A stretch of DNA of 64,000 nt from an uncultured Hyphomicrobiales bacterium (lineage in GTDB: Bacteria; Pseudomonadota; Alphaproteobacteria; Rhizobiales; Devosiaceae): the NCBI GenBank assembly GCA_903828145.1, contig CAIKKY010000006.1:62001-126000 (forward strand). Direction: 5' to 3'. The translations under genes and the position numbers were made by a program. The notes below the pieces were generated by a model. It did no database searches. It was not told where the DNA came from and was given only the letters and a program-made list of their open reading frames with translations. This document shows, one piece after another, positions 43,557 through 52,887 of the stretch; position 1 is the stretch's first letter; every line of letters begins with the position of its first letter.

Positions 43557-46034
43557 TTGCCCCTGCATCCCCGCCTTGCCCAATGGTTCAGTGAGCGCGG
43601 CTGGAGCCCGCGCGCGCACCAGCTCGGCGTGCTGGCCGCCGACGAAGACCGCGCCTCGGCCCTCGTCATCGCGCCGACCGGGGCGGGCAAGACGCTGGCC
43701 GGTTTCCTGCCGACCCTGAATGCCCTCGCGGATGCGCCGCCTGCGGGCCTCCACACCCTGTATATTTCGCCGCTCAAGGCGCTCGCCGTCGATGTGGCGC
43801 GCAATCTTGAAGCGCCGATCAGCGAGGCCGGTCTCCCGATCCGCGTCGAGGGCCGCACCGGGGATACACCAGCCTCGCGCCGCGCGCGCCAGCGCCTTGA
43901 TCCGCCCCATATTCTGCTGACAACGCCCGAGCAATTGGCCCTGCTCCTCTCGCATTCCAATGCGCCCGAGTTTTTCGGCTCGATCAAACGCGTTGTGCTC
44001 GACGAGCTGCATTCGCTGGTGACCAGCAAGCGCGGCGAACTGCTGTCACTCGGCGTCGCACGGATCGCGCGTCTTGCGCCCGAGATGCGGATCACCGCGC
44101 TATCGGCCACCGTGGCCCACCCGCATGTGCTGCGCGACTGGATTGCGGCGCCCTTGCCGGGGGTCGAGGCCCGGCTCATTGCGCTGAAGGGCGGCGCTGC
44201 GCCAGATATCGCGATCCTTGATTCCGTTGAGCGCGTGCCGTGGTCGGGACATTCTGCGCAATACGCCGTCCCTGAACTCTACGCCATCATCAAGCGCCAC
44301 CGCACGGTGCTGCTGTTCGTCAACACCCGCTCACAGGCCGAAATGCTGTTTCAGTCGCTGTGGGATGCCAATGAGGATGGGCTGCCCATCGGGCTGCACC
44401 ACGGCTCGTTGGCCGTGGAACAGCGCCGCCGGGTCGAGGCCGCCATGGCCGAGGGGCGTCTGCGCGCCGTGGTCTGCACCTCAACGCTCGATCTCGGTAT
44501 TGATTGGGGCGATGTCGACCTGGTGGTGCAGATCGGCGCCCCCAAGGGCTCGTCGCGCATGCTCCAGCGCATTGGCCGCGCCAATCACCGGCTCGATGAG
44601 CCAAGCCGCGCGCTGTTCGTGCCATCCAACCGCTTCGAAGTGCTCGAATGCGAGGCGGCGCTGCTCGCCGTCAAGGCGGGTGAACAGGACAGCGAAGACC
44701 CGGTGTCGGGCGGGTTCGATGTGCTTGCTCAGCATATCCTGGGCATGGCCTGCGCTGATGCCTTTGAGCCGGAAGCGCTTTATGCGGAAATCCGTGGCGC
44801 CTGGCCGTACCGCGACCTGTCGCGCCTCGATTTCGATCGCGTGGTCGATTTCGTCTCCACGGGCGGCTATGCGCTGCGCGCCTACGAGCGCTATGCCAAG
44901 CTGAGAAAAATGCCCGATGGCCGCTTCCGCATCGCCCATCCAGCCATTGCGCAGCAATACCGGCTCAACATCGGCACCATTGTCGAAGAACCCATGGTGC
45001 GGGTGCGGCTGGTGCGCGGGCGCGGGTTCAAATCGGGCAGGACCACCGGCCCCATCGGCCGCGGCGGGCGGGTGCTGGGTGAGATGGAGGAGTATTTCTT
45101 CACCACGCTCACGCCGGGGGACACGTTCCTGTTCGGCTCAGAAGTTGTGGCCTTTGAAGGCATGGTCGAAAACGAGGCCATGGTCAGCCGCGCCGTGGCC
45201 AAAGATCCCAAGATTCCCTCCTACATGGGGGGGCGTTTTCCGCTCTCCACCTTCCTCGCCGAAGGCGTGCGGCGGCTGGTCGCCACCCCGGAAAGCTGGC
45301 CGCTGCTGCCCGATCAGGTGGCCGACTGGCTGCGCCTGCAACGCGATGTGTCGCTGCTGCCGCAACCGGATTCGCTGCTGGTCGAAACCTTTCCGCGCGG
45401 CGCGCAGAACTACCTTGTCTGTTACCCCTTTGAGGGCCGTCTCGCCCACCAGACCCTGGGCATGCTGCTCACCAGGCGGTTGGAGCGGGCCCGGGCGCGG
45501 CCGCTCGGCTTTGTAGCGTCGGACTATTCTTTCGCCATCTGGGGGCTGGCGGATATGGGTGGACTTATCCGCACCGGGCGGCTGTCGCTCGATGAGCTGT
45601 TCGATGAGGACATGCTGGGCGATGACCTTGAGGCCTGGCTCGATGAATCGGCGCTGATGCGCCGGACCTTCCGCAATTGCGCCATCATCGCCGGGCTGAT
45701 CGAGCGGCGTCACCCTGGCAAGGAAAAGACCGGCCGTCAGATCACCGTATCGTCTGATGTGATTTACGACGTGCTCTATCAGCACGAGCCCGACCATGTG
45801 CTGATCGAGGCTACACGGCGCGATGCCGCGCGCGGGCTGCTGGATATCGAGCGGCTGGGCGACATGCTGAAGCGCATCAAGCGCCATATCGTGCACAAGC
45901 CGCTGGACCGAATCTCGCCGCTTGCCGTACCCATTCTGCTCGATATCGGCAAAGAGCCTGTGTTCGGCGAAGCCCGCGATTCGGCGCTGACCGCCGCCGC
46001 CGATGAATTGATCCGGGAGGCCATGAACCGCTGA
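43557..46034 (+). CDS. Ligase-associated DEAD/H DNA helicase (Lhr-like)
   Basis: An 825-residue superfamily 2 helicase. APTGAGKTLAGFLP (motif I) near residue 39, DELH (motif II) near 149, TALSATVAHP (motif III) near 180, and the helicase C-terminal RIGRANHR near 340 are clear, followed by a winged-helix and DUF4921/Lhr-like beta-barrel region. TTG 43557 is the most likely start (GAGAG seven bases upstream). The TGA of this gene overlaps the ATG of pdeM. In other genomes the pair accompanies an ATP-dependent ligase and an MBL exonuclease, neither of which is in this window. Confidence 0.88.
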   Translation: MPLHPRLAQWFSERGWSPRAHQLGVLAADEDRASALVIAPTGAGKTLAGFLPTLNALADAPPAGLHTLYISPLKALAVDVARNLEAPISEAGLPIRVEGRTGDTPASRRARQRLDPPHILLTTPEQLALLLSHSNAPEFFGSIKRVVLDELHSLVTSKRGELLSLGVARIARLAPEMRITALSATVAHPHVLRDWIAAPLPGVEARLIALKGGAAPDIAILDSVERVPWSGHSAQYAVPELYAIIKRHRTVLLFVNTRSQAEMLFQSLWDANEDGLPIGLHHGSLAVEQRRRVEAAMAEGRLRAVVCTSTLDLGIDWGDVDLVVQIGAPKGSSRMLQRIGRANHRLDEPSRALFVPSNRFEVLECEAALLAVKAGEQDSEDPVSGGFDVLAQHILGMACADAFEPEALYAEIRGAWPYRDLSRLDFDRVVDFVSTGGYALRAYERYAKLRKMPDGRFRIAHPAIAQQYRLNIGTIVEEPMVRVRLVRGRGFKSGRTTGPIGRGGRVLGEMEEYFFTTLTPGDTFLFGSEVVAFEGMVENEAMVSRAVAKDPKIPSYMGGRFPLSTFLAEGVRRLVATPESWPLLPDQVADWLRLQRDVSLLPQPDSLLVETFPRGAQNYLVCYPFEGRLAHQTLGMLLTRRLERARARPLGFVASDYSFAIWGLADMGGLIRTGRLSLDELFDEDMLGDDLEAWLDESALMRRTFRNCAIIAGLIERRHPGKEKTGRQITVSSDVIYDVLYQHEPDHVLIEATRRDAARGLLDIERLGDMLKRIKRHIVHKPLDRISPLAVPILLDIGKEPVFGEARDSALTAAADELIREAMNR

Positions 46035-46747
46035 TGTCCGAAGGCGCACTCACCACCCTTGAGGCCGATGCCGCCGACCGGATCAGTTTCGGCGGGGCGT
46101 CCTTTGTGCCGCTCGTTTCGGGCGGTTTGTTCTGGCCCGATGAAAACGCGCTGCTGGTCGCCGACCTGCACCTTGTGAAACTGGCCTCCTATGCAAAGCG
46201 CGGCCAATTGCTGCCTCCCTATGATACCGCCATGACGCTGCGGCGGCTCGACGCCGATCTTGAGCGCACTGGCGCAAGGGAGCTGATTGCGCTGGGGGAT
46301 AATTTCCATCGCGACGATGGTCCGCTCGATCTGCTCGAGGCCGACCGCGAGCGGTTGGCCCGTATGGCCGAGCGGGTGAAATTCACCTGGGTCACCGGCA
46401 ATCATGACGAAAACCCGGTCGGGTTCGCCCATCATGGCGTGCAGGTGATGCGGCGCGGGCTGACACTCACCCATCATCCGGTTCGCGGCGGGTTGACCAT
46501 CGCCGGGCACCTGCACCCGGCGGCGCATATTGCGATCAATGGCGCCTCCACCCGCCGCCGCTGCTTTGTGCATGATGGGACCGTGATGGTCCTGCCGGCC
46601 TATGGCAGCTCGACCGGGGCCATGAACATTCTGGGCCCGGCCTTTCGCGGGGTGTTCGATAGGGCCAGGCTGGATGTGCGGATGATCGGCCGCGACCGGG
46701 TTTATCCCGTCTCGCCCAAGCGCCTCATCACCGGTTGGGACGGCTGA
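46034..46747 (+). CDS. pdeM: Ligase-associated DNA damage response endonuclease PdeM
   Basis: A 237-residue calcineurin-like metallophosphoesterase: LLVADLHLVK (D-x-H) near residue 44, LGDNFHRDD (GD) near 91, VTGNHDENP (GNHD) near 123 and AGHLHPAAH (GHxH) near 160 complete the dimetal site. ATG 46034 overlaps the helicase stop by one base. Belongs to the ligase-associated repair set. Confidence 0.9.
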   Translation: MSEGALTTLEADAADRISFGGASFVPLVSGGLFWPDENALLVADLHLVKLASYAKRGQLLPPYDTAMTLRRLDADLERTGARELIALGDNFHRDDGPLDLLEADRERLARMAERVKFTWVTGNHDENPVGFAHHGVQVMRRGLTLTHHPVRGGLTIAGHLHPAAHIAINGASTRRRCFVHDGTVMVLPAYGSSTGAMNILGPAFRGVFDRARLDVRMIGRDRVYPVSPKRLITGWDG

Positions 46748-46749
46748 GC

Positions 46750-47499
46750 CTAACGGCGGAACACCACGCCGCCGAGCCACCCGGTGCCGAGCGCGAGGAG
46801 CACCGCCGCAAGTCCATAAAGCCAGGGCTGCTGCCGTGCCGCCTGCCCCAGAAACCGTTCAAAGCCGATTTTCCGGACACTGAAGCCATCAGCGTGTTCG
46901 GCAATCAGAGCCCGATCCTTGAGGAGATAGGTCTTGACGATATAGGAGCCTGGCGGCGCGTCGGACGGCAGGTCGAGCCCGGCAAAAAACAGCAGGTCCG
47001 AGCGGAACTGCACCCCCGCGGGGTCGGCCCGGTAGAGGCCTTTGTCGCTCATGAGGCGAATGAGATTGCCTGAATAATCGACATCGGACCGGCCCCCGGC
47101 GCGCTGATGCAATTGTGCGGACAGCGCGAACCCTTTTTCGGCCGCCACGGCGGGGGAGACGATATCCTCAAGCTTGCCGTCGCTCAGCACCTGATAGAAT
47201 GAGGGCAGGCTTTCAAAGCGCGCTTCATCGGTGTTGATCCAGATGCCGAACTGGTTGGTCTTGCGCCGCGCCAGCCGGGTTTGCAGCGGCCCGGTGACGG
47301 TGACGACCACATGATAGGGGCCGGTGGGGACCAGGGTTTCACCCGGCCCCGGTTCGATCGTGCCGAAGAGCGTCAGCATCTGCCCGCGAAAATCCGCCGC
47401 AATTTCCACATCGCTGCGGTTGAGTTGCGTCACCAGCGTTTCGGCCTTGCCAGCCCCGGTGAAGACGAGCGCCATAAGCAGCCAGAGCAGGGGCTTCAT
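46750..47499 (-). CDS. TIGR02186 family protein
   Basis: A 249-residue exported, membrane-anchored protein. Signal peptide residues 1-18 (cleavage after AGKA), a beta-rich periplasmic part (VEIAADFRGQMLTLFG, YVKTY-like strand SYIVKTYLLKD near 188) and a C-terminal helix (YGLAAVLLALGTGWLGGVVF). The family is regularly found next to TauE/SafE transporters; its stop/start overlap with that gene (4 bases) suggests a shared role, perhaps in export or handling of sulfur oxyanions. Exact function unknown. Confidence 0.8.
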   Translation of the reverse strand: MKPLLWLLMALVFTGAGKAETLVTQLNRSDVEIAADFRGQMLTLFGTIEPGPGETLVPTGPYHVVVTVTGPLQTRLARRKTNQFGIWINTDEARFESLPSFYQVLSDGKLEDIVSPAVAAEKGFALSAQLHQRAGGRSDVDYSGNLIRLMSDKGLYRADPAGVQFRSDLLFFAGLDLPSDAPPGSYIVKTYLLKDRALIAEHADGFSVRKIGFERFLGQAARQQPWLYGLAAVLLALGTGWLGGVVFRR

Positions 47500-48428
47500 A
47501 TAACGCCTCCGGCGGCCACCACGGCGGTTGAAAACACGTCATTGGGCGTGAGCACGAGGGTCAGCCCGAAGCGGATGGCCACGGCGAGGACGAGGAGCGC
47601 GAGGAGGGCCCGCAATTGCTCGCCCCGGAGATATTTGCCGGCTGAGGCGCCGAACTGCGCCCCCACCGTGCCCCCCACCATCAGGCAGAAGGCGAGCAGG
47701 ATATCGACACTCTGGCTTGAGACCGCGTGCAGCACTGTGGTGGCGGCCATCATGGCCACGACCTGCACGAGCGAGGTGCCGATGACCATGTTGCCGGGCA
47801 CGCGCAGCAGATACACCAGCGCCGGCACCAGAATGAACCCGCCGCCAATCCCGAGCAGCGAGCCGACAAAACCGATGCCGAGACCAAGCGCGAGCACCGG
47901 CAGCACGGAAATATAGAGCTTTGACTTTTTGAACCGCGTGCGAAACGGCAGACCATGGAACCAGTTGTGCTGGTTGGGCAGGTGACCGGGGGCCAGCGTG
48001 CCTGCCCGGCGGCGCAGGATGGCGCCGAGGCTTTCGGTGAGCATCAGCGAACCCACAGAGCCGAGAAGCACGAGGAACCCGACGGAAATCACGAGATCGA
48101 GCTGGCCCGAGGCGCGCAACGCCTGGAACGCCCAGACGCCGAAAAACGCGCCGAACACCGAGGCGCTGATGAGATAGGACGCAAGATGCAGGTCAATCTG
48201 CCCGCGTCGGTAATAGCTGAGCGCACCCGAGGTGGAGGCCGCGACCACCTGGCCGGTCACCGAGGCCACCGCGACCGACGCCGGAACGCCCGAAAAGATG
48301 AGCAGCGGCGTGAGCAGAAACCCGCCGCCAACCCCGAACAGCCCGGACAGAAAGCCCACGGCTCCGCCCATCCCGACGAGGAAAAACAGGTTCATCGATA
48401 GCTCGGCGATGGGCAGATAGATCTGCAC
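47496..48428 (-). CDS. TauE/SafE family anion exporter
   Basis: A 310-residue integral membrane protein with eight predicted helices in two inverted halves, each starting with the family signature: FLSGLFGVGGGFLLTPLL near residue 24 and FVGSLLGIGGGFILVPAL near 187. TauE/SafE proteins export sulfite, sulfoacetate or similar anions. Overlaps the TIGR02186 gene by four bases, so the two are co-translated. Confidence 0.86.
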   Translation of the reverse strand: MQIYLPIAELSMNLFFLVGMGGAVGFLSGLFGVGGGFLLTPLLIFSGVPASVAVASVTGQVVAASTSGALSYYRRGQIDLHLASYLISASVFGAFFGVWAFQALRASGQLDLVISVGFLVLLGSVGSLMLTESLGAILRRRAGTLAPGHLPNQHNWFHGLPFRTRFKKSKLYISVLPVLALGLGIGFVGSLLGIGGGFILVPALVYLLRVPGNMVIGTSLVQVVAMMAATTVLHAVSSQSVDILLAFCLMVGGTVGAQFGASAGKYLRGEQLRALLALLVLAVAIRFGLTLVLTPNDVFSTAVVAAGGVI

Positions 48429-48541
48429 GGCGCGTCACCTCTTCTGGGCCGGTCGGCCCCTTGCGGCGTTGGCTGCCCGCCACCCTTTCGTCAAATGCCA
48501 AACCCCGCATGGACCAAAGGCATGGCTGGCTAATGACCTGT

Positions 48542-51500
48542 TTAAACCGGCTGGCTGCCCAGAACCGCGAGAAGGCGCGGATTGACCTTGCCCGAGGGGG
48601 CCATGCCCAGCGCCTCCTCGAAGGCGCTGATCGCCATCGTGGTGGCGCTGTCGAGCATGCCATTGGGTTCAGCCGGACTAAAACCAAGGGCTTTAAGGGT
48701 GCGCTGCACGCCCTTGACGACGCTCGGCTCCTTGAGCGCCGTACCCGGATCATAGCCGCGATCCCAGGTGCCGATGGGCGCGTAATTGGCGGGCAGTTCA
48801 ATCGAGATCGGTGCCCAGACGGCAAGGGCAGCATCGAGCTGCTTGCGGGTCTTGCTGTCCATGCTGGCCGCGACATTCCGGAAGGCAATGCGGGCATCCT
48901 CATCGCCATGGCCAGCCGCGAGCGCAAACCAGTGGTAGGCCCGCTTGAGATCTGCGGTAACGCCCAACCCGCGCGCATAAAGCGCCCCGAGGTTGAACTG
49001 GCTGTCGGCTACACCGCGACGGGCGGCTTCCTCAAACCAGTGTGCTGCACGATCATACCGCGGGGCGCCCAGCGCGCCGCCGGAATAGAGCACCGCAAGA
49101 TTATGCATCGCGAGCCGGTTACCGGCCTCCGCCGCGTGCTCATACCAGCGCCGCGCCTCGGCGGGGTCGCGGGCCACGCCGCGCCCGGTCTCATAAAAAG
49201 TCGCAAGCCGATATTGTGCCGGGGCGAAGCCCTGCACGGCCGCACGCTGATACCACAGGGCCGCCTGCGTCAGATCAGCGGGCACCGCGCGGCCTTCGGT
49301 ATAGATCACGGCGATTTCGAACTGGGCCCGGGCATCGCCCCGGCCCGCCGCAGCGATAAGCGCCGCCGGACCGAGGGTCGCGGGCGGCAGCAGATCAGCA
49401 GGCGCCGCCAGCGCCTCAGCCGCGTCAGGCGCGCTTTCGGGCTCGCGCACGAACTGGTTGGGCACGGCCACCGGGGTGCCTGACTTGACGAATTCCAGCA
49501 ATTGCCCGGCAATCACCGATCCGGTGCGGAGCGGGTCAGTGGGGCTCAGGCTTTCAGCAGGGGGCACCGACAGGGTGCCGACAAGCGGCAACTGCGCCAC
49601 GGGCGTCCCCGAGAACACGGGAGCGATTGCGCCCGTGGTTAGCGGAGCCTGCGCGCTTTCCAGCAGCGCGGCGCTGAGGCGCTGGTTGATGAGCACAATG
49701 ACCCCAACCGCCCCCATGATGATAAGTCCGATAAGGAGCGCCACCCGCATCCGGCGGCTGAGGCCCCGGCGCAGGAACGGCCGGGCGATGGGGTCGACGG
49801 AGAAATCGCGCGTATCGCGGTCGACCCGGCGGGTCTCCACCGGCGGCACGGGACTGATCACCTCGGCGGGGGGCTCGCTCACGGGCTCGGGGGCGGGCAC
49901 CGGCACCGGCACTTGGGCCGTCGCTCCTGTGTCGCGCGCCATCAAGCGGGCAATAGCCCGGCCCAACAGGGGATTGTCGCCCGGTTCCCGGCCCTCGGGC
50001 AATTCACCCGCTTCGCGTTCGCTCACCTCGGCGGCAAAATTGGCCATGGCGCTGTCGGCGGCGTCGTCGCGCAGCTCTTCGGCCGGCACTGGCGCGGGGG
50101 GCAGAGTGAAGGCGGGCCCGGTCGGGCTGATCCGCTCAAACGATAGTGGCTGCGCCTCGGGGAACGGCGGCACGGCCACGTCACTGGCCGGATCGACGGG
50201 CATATCATCGTGCGGCTGCGCCACGCCCCGGCTCGTTTCGAGCCGCTCTACCCGCTCAGTAACGGTGCGGAGCGAGGCGCGAAGCGCCAGTGATTCCGCC
50301 AGCGTATCGCCCCGGCCCGGAGAATCGAGGAGGCGCGCAACCCGCGCCTCGATGGCGTCGAGATCGGAGGCGCCCATGCGCGGCAGTACACTCAGCCCTT
50401 CGAGCGTGCGGCGCGCCGATTTTTCGGCAATTACGTCATAGTCCGGTGGGCCGCTGAGTTGGGCGATGGCCACCAGTTGCCGACCGGTTGAATCCGTGCG
50501 TTTCAGCAGGTCTTTCACCTGGGCTTCGATAGCGCTGAGGCCCGGCTCGCCAGCCTTCGGTAAGCGGTCACCGAACGTGGTCAACTGATCTTCGATGGCC
50601 TCGAATCGCGGCTGCAGCGTCGCTTCAAGCGATTGCCGCAGGTCGTCAGAGCTGGCCTGCAGGTCGGCCATGCCCGGCACGCGCAGTTCGAGTTCGCTGA
50701 TCCGGTGGGCCAGCTTGTCAACGAGGCCCGCAAGTCCCGCGGGGTTGGCCGCCCGGGCGGCGACTGCAATATCGCGCAGCTCGCCCATGACCCGCTCGAG
50801 CCCCGGATGCTCCGTCCCGAGCTGGCGCTCGAGCATATCAACCCGATCATAGACATGCCGGATGCCCACCTCGATCGAGGCCATGCCGCTGTGGAGGGCC
50901 TTGGCATCGGTCTCAACGCGGTTACGGCCTTCAACCTGCAAATCGGCAAGCCGTCCGAGCGTGGCCGATACATCATCGAGCCGGGCATTGGCCGGCGTTG
51001 CGTCTGCCCGCTCGCCATAATGCTTCTGCATGTCGGCAAGGGCCGTCACCGTGCGTGTCAGATCCTCGATCCGCCGCCCCAGCTGATCGGTAGAGGACGG
51101 CGCGCGCTCCACACTGCGCGCCAGCGCCGCGATCTGGCTTTCCAGCCGTTTGACCTGACCGGTTTCGCCCACAGCCCCGGCCAGCAATTCGACGACATGC
51201 GCAAGCTGCGCCACCTGATCGGCAATTTCGTGCACTGAGCTGCTGCTGCGCTGGGGGCGCTGCATGTCCTGCTCGATGCGCTCCAGCCGCTCGCCAATCG
51301 TGTCGATGGCGATGGCCAGTTCGTTCACCTTGGCCGGAAAGGTCGGGCGCGGCTCGGCAAGGGCAGCATCGTCGCTGCGGAGATTTCGGAGCACGCCGCG
51401 CAACCGGTCACGTTCGCCGGGCAGGGGCGGCATGTCTTCGGGCTCGGTGCTGAACCGGTCGATGGCGCGCTGCACCGAACGCAGGGCGTCGCGCTGGCGG

Positions 51501-51706
51501 GATCCGGGCTCAACCTCGCCCATGCGCGCGCGCAATTCATGCATGCGTTGGCCGAGATCATTGTAGATCGGCTCGCGACGCGTCTGCTCCAGCCGACCAT
51601 CAACATGGTCCAGCAGGCTCATCAGCTCCTGGCGCAAATCATGCCATTCGCCCCCGCTTCGGCGGGGCTGATCGGCAGAGTAGGTCTGGGAATAGGCCCG
51701 GGCCAT
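48542..51706 (-). CDS. PodJ-like SEL1-repeat, peptidoglycan-binding membrane protein
   Basis: A 1054-residue protein. The first roughly 640 residues are predicted coiled-coil/helical (Glu/Leu/Arg-rich, with MSLLDHVDGRLEQT early on). A transmembrane helix (VALLIGLIIMGAVGVIVLI) lies near residue 665, preceded by RRGLSRRMR. Then comes a Pro/Ala-rich exported linker, SEL1 repeats at about 825-960 (FEIAVIYTEGRAVPADLTQA, YRLATFYETGRGVARD, HNLAVLYSGGALG, FNLGALYARGLGV) and a C-terminal peptidoglycan-binding domain. This order matches PodJ-type polarity scaffolds. ATG 51706 has GGAAAG five bases away; a longer GTG start at 51775 is possible. Confidence 0.8.
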   Translation of the reverse strand: MARAYSQTYSADQPRRSGGEWHDLRQELMSLLDHVDGRLEQTRREPIYNDLGQRMHELRARMGEVEPGSRQRDALRSVQRAIDRFSTEPEDMPPLPGERDRLRGVLRNLRSDDAALAEPRPTFPAKVNELAIAIDTIGERLERIEQDMQRPQRSSSSVHEIADQVAQLAHVVELLAGAVGETGQVKRLESQIAALARSVERAPSSTDQLGRRIEDLTRTVTALADMQKHYGERADATPANARLDDVSATLGRLADLQVEGRNRVETDAKALHSGMASIEVGIRHVYDRVDMLERQLGTEHPGLERVMGELRDIAVAARAANPAGLAGLVDKLAHRISELELRVPGMADLQASSDDLRQSLEATLQPRFEAIEDQLTTFGDRLPKAGEPGLSAIEAQVKDLLKRTDSTGRQLVAIAQLSGPPDYDVIAEKSARRTLEGLSVLPRMGASDLDAIEARVARLLDSPGRGDTLAESLALRASLRTVTERVERLETSRGVAQPHDDMPVDPASDVAVPPFPEAQPLSFERISPTGPAFTLPPAPVPAEELRDDAADSAMANFAAEVSEREAGELPEGREPGDNPLLGRAIARLMARDTGATAQVPVPVPAPEPVSEPPAEVISPVPPVETRRVDRDTRDFSVDPIARPFLRRGLSRRMRVALLIGLIIMGAVGVIVLINQRLSAALLESAQAPLTTGAIAPVFSGTPVAQLPLVGTLSVPPAESLSPTDPLRTGSVIAGQLLEFVKSGTPVAVPNQFVREPESAPDAAEALAAPADLLPPATLGPAALIAAAGRGDARAQFEIAVIYTEGRAVPADLTQAALWYQRAAVQGFAPAQYRLATFYETGRGVARDPAEARRWYEHAAEAGNRLAMHNLAVLYSGGALGAPRYDRAAHWFEEAARRGVADSQFNLGALYARGLGVTADLKRAYHWFALAAGHGDEDARIAFRNVAASMDSKTRKQLDAALAVWAPISIELPANYAPIGTWDRGYDPGTALKEPSVVKGVQRTLKALGFSPAEPNGMLDSATTMAISAFEEALGMAPSGKVNPRLLAVLGSQPV

Positions 51707-51775
51707 GAAGTCTTTCCATAGGGCCGGTGATGCATCCCGGCCGAGCGTCAGCGCGCCTGGCCCCGTCGAGCCCAC

Positions 51776-51910
51776 GCTTGGGTCAAATGTTCGTTAAATA
51801 TAGTAAACAAGTGGTTAACCCCACGTGCAATATGCACGGCCACGCCGCGATTCTTCGCGGGTAAGCGAGGTTCAAACAGACTTATTTGGTTCACTCCGCC
51901 GCGCGATCGG
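51776..51910. promoter_or_regulatory. AT-rich intergenic stretch between repeat-protein and PodJ-like genes
   Basis: Contains a perfect inverted repeat CGTGCA-ATA-TGCACG (51824-51838), a GTTAAC site and TTAA half-sites spaced 17 apart. Reverse-strand TTGCAC with a TTTACT/TACTAT -10-like element downstream (17-19 bases) is a possible PodJ-like promoter. No gene seen. Confidence 0.35.
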
Positions 51911-52729
51911 TCAGATTTTGAAATCGAGCAGGAGCGGCCACGAGTCGCTCGAGCTGCCGCTCGATCCCAGTTTCGCGTAGTCGAAGCCCTGAGACTGGAT
52001 ATCCTTGATCAGCTGGCTGATGATTGCTGCCAGCTCCGCGTCGCCGCTGGCCTTGCTTTTGCTCTTCAGCTGAGACGGCAACGTGGTGCCGGGGGCCAGA
52101 TCACTGGCCTTGAGGCGGCTCAGCGCCAGTTGGTCGGGACCGGTGCCGGTGTCGCCAAGGTCTTTTTGCGCCTTGGCCGGTGTTTTCAGAACGCCACCGG
52201 CCTGACGTTGGTTGATCTCGCCCGCGCTCACCAGTGCGGACAGGGTGGCGGTCGCCTGCGCGGCCAAAAAAGCCTGGTCGGTGGGGTCGCTGCTTGGGCC
52301 CAGCGCCTCGAAGACGTTCCGCAGTTTGTCGAGCCCGGCTTTGACGTCTGCTTTGTCGCCTGGGCGGATCGTGCCATCGTCATTGAGCGCAGCGAAGGCT
52401 GAATCGAGCGCTTTGAGCGCTGCGGCGCCCCTGCCGTCCTGCCGGTCAAGAACTCCACGCAGCTCCTTGGCCTGGTCGGCGCTGAGTGCTCCCGATTTCA
52501 CCTTCTCGTCAATCAGGGAGTCGATCCGCTTTTTAAGATCAGCGGGAGACATGGGACTGCTGTTTGCTTTGGCCGCCTCGATCGATTTGTCGAGGGAATC
52601 CAGCGCCTCTGCCAACGCGGATTTATCGGTCTTCTTGACCGACCCATCCTTGATCGCGTCGTCGAGCCGGTCCTGCAAACGTTCCCTCGGCGAGGTAAAG
52701 AGCGACGACAGGGTTGAAATCGTGCTCAT
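51911..52729 (-). CDS. Helical-repeat protein of unknown function, CtrA-linked
   Basis: A 272-residue, Ala/Asp/Lys/Ser-rich protein I do not recognise. It has no signal peptide or membrane helix. Four internal units share the pattern hydrophobic-x-x-G-x-[IVL]-x-x-x-D-x-x-x-[LA] (AIKDGSVKKTDKSALAEALD, KVKSGALSADQAKELRGVLD, LNDDGTIRPGDKADVKAGLD, LVSAGEINQRQAGG), reminiscent of degenerate EF-hand-like helix-loop-helix units. The C-terminus ends SWPLLLDFKI after a Ser-rich linker, a feature seen in some exported proteins. ATG 52729 has GGAGG six bases away. A TTAA-N7-TTAA box lies about 53 bases upstream. Confidence 0.65.
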   Translation of the reverse strand: MSTISTLSSLFTSPRERLQDRLDDAIKDGSVKKTDKSALAEALDSLDKSIEAAKANSSPMSPADLKKRIDSLIDEKVKSGALSADQAKELRGVLDRQDGRGAAALKALDSAFAALNDDGTIRPGDKADVKAGLDKLRNVFEALGPSSDPTDQAFLAAQATATLSALVSAGEINQRQAGGVLKTPAKAQKDLGDTGTGPDQLALSRLKASDLAPGTTLPSQLKSKSKASGDAELAAIISQLIKDIQSQGFDYAKLGSSGSSSDSWPLLLDFKI

Positions 52730-52781
52730 GACGGCCTCCGCGTCAGTTAAGGGTTTATACATAGATTTGGCACTCTTATGG

Positions 52782-52796
52782 TTAACCAACCGTTAA
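52782..52796 (-). promoter_or_regulatory. CtrA-like binding box TTAA-N7-TTAA
   Basis: TTAA (52782-52785), CCAACCG, TTAA (52793-52796) is an exact match to the core CtrA recognition pattern. On the reverse strand it reads TTAACGGTTGGTTAACC and is followed by TATGTATAAAC, a -10-like element 53 bases or less from the repeat-protein start. Could also act on the divergent response-regulator gene. Confidence 0.6.
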
Positions 52797-52887
52797 CGCT
52801 GGACCGCCGGGCCGCCATAAGTGCAATTGGCACCGGCCCATCGGCCCTGCTAAACACCCGGTCACACCAGCGGGCCAGAGGACTTCC

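Noticed and set aside
51794-51818. CtrA box upstream of the PodJ-like gene
   Set aside because: TTAA half-sites are 17 bases apart, not seven.
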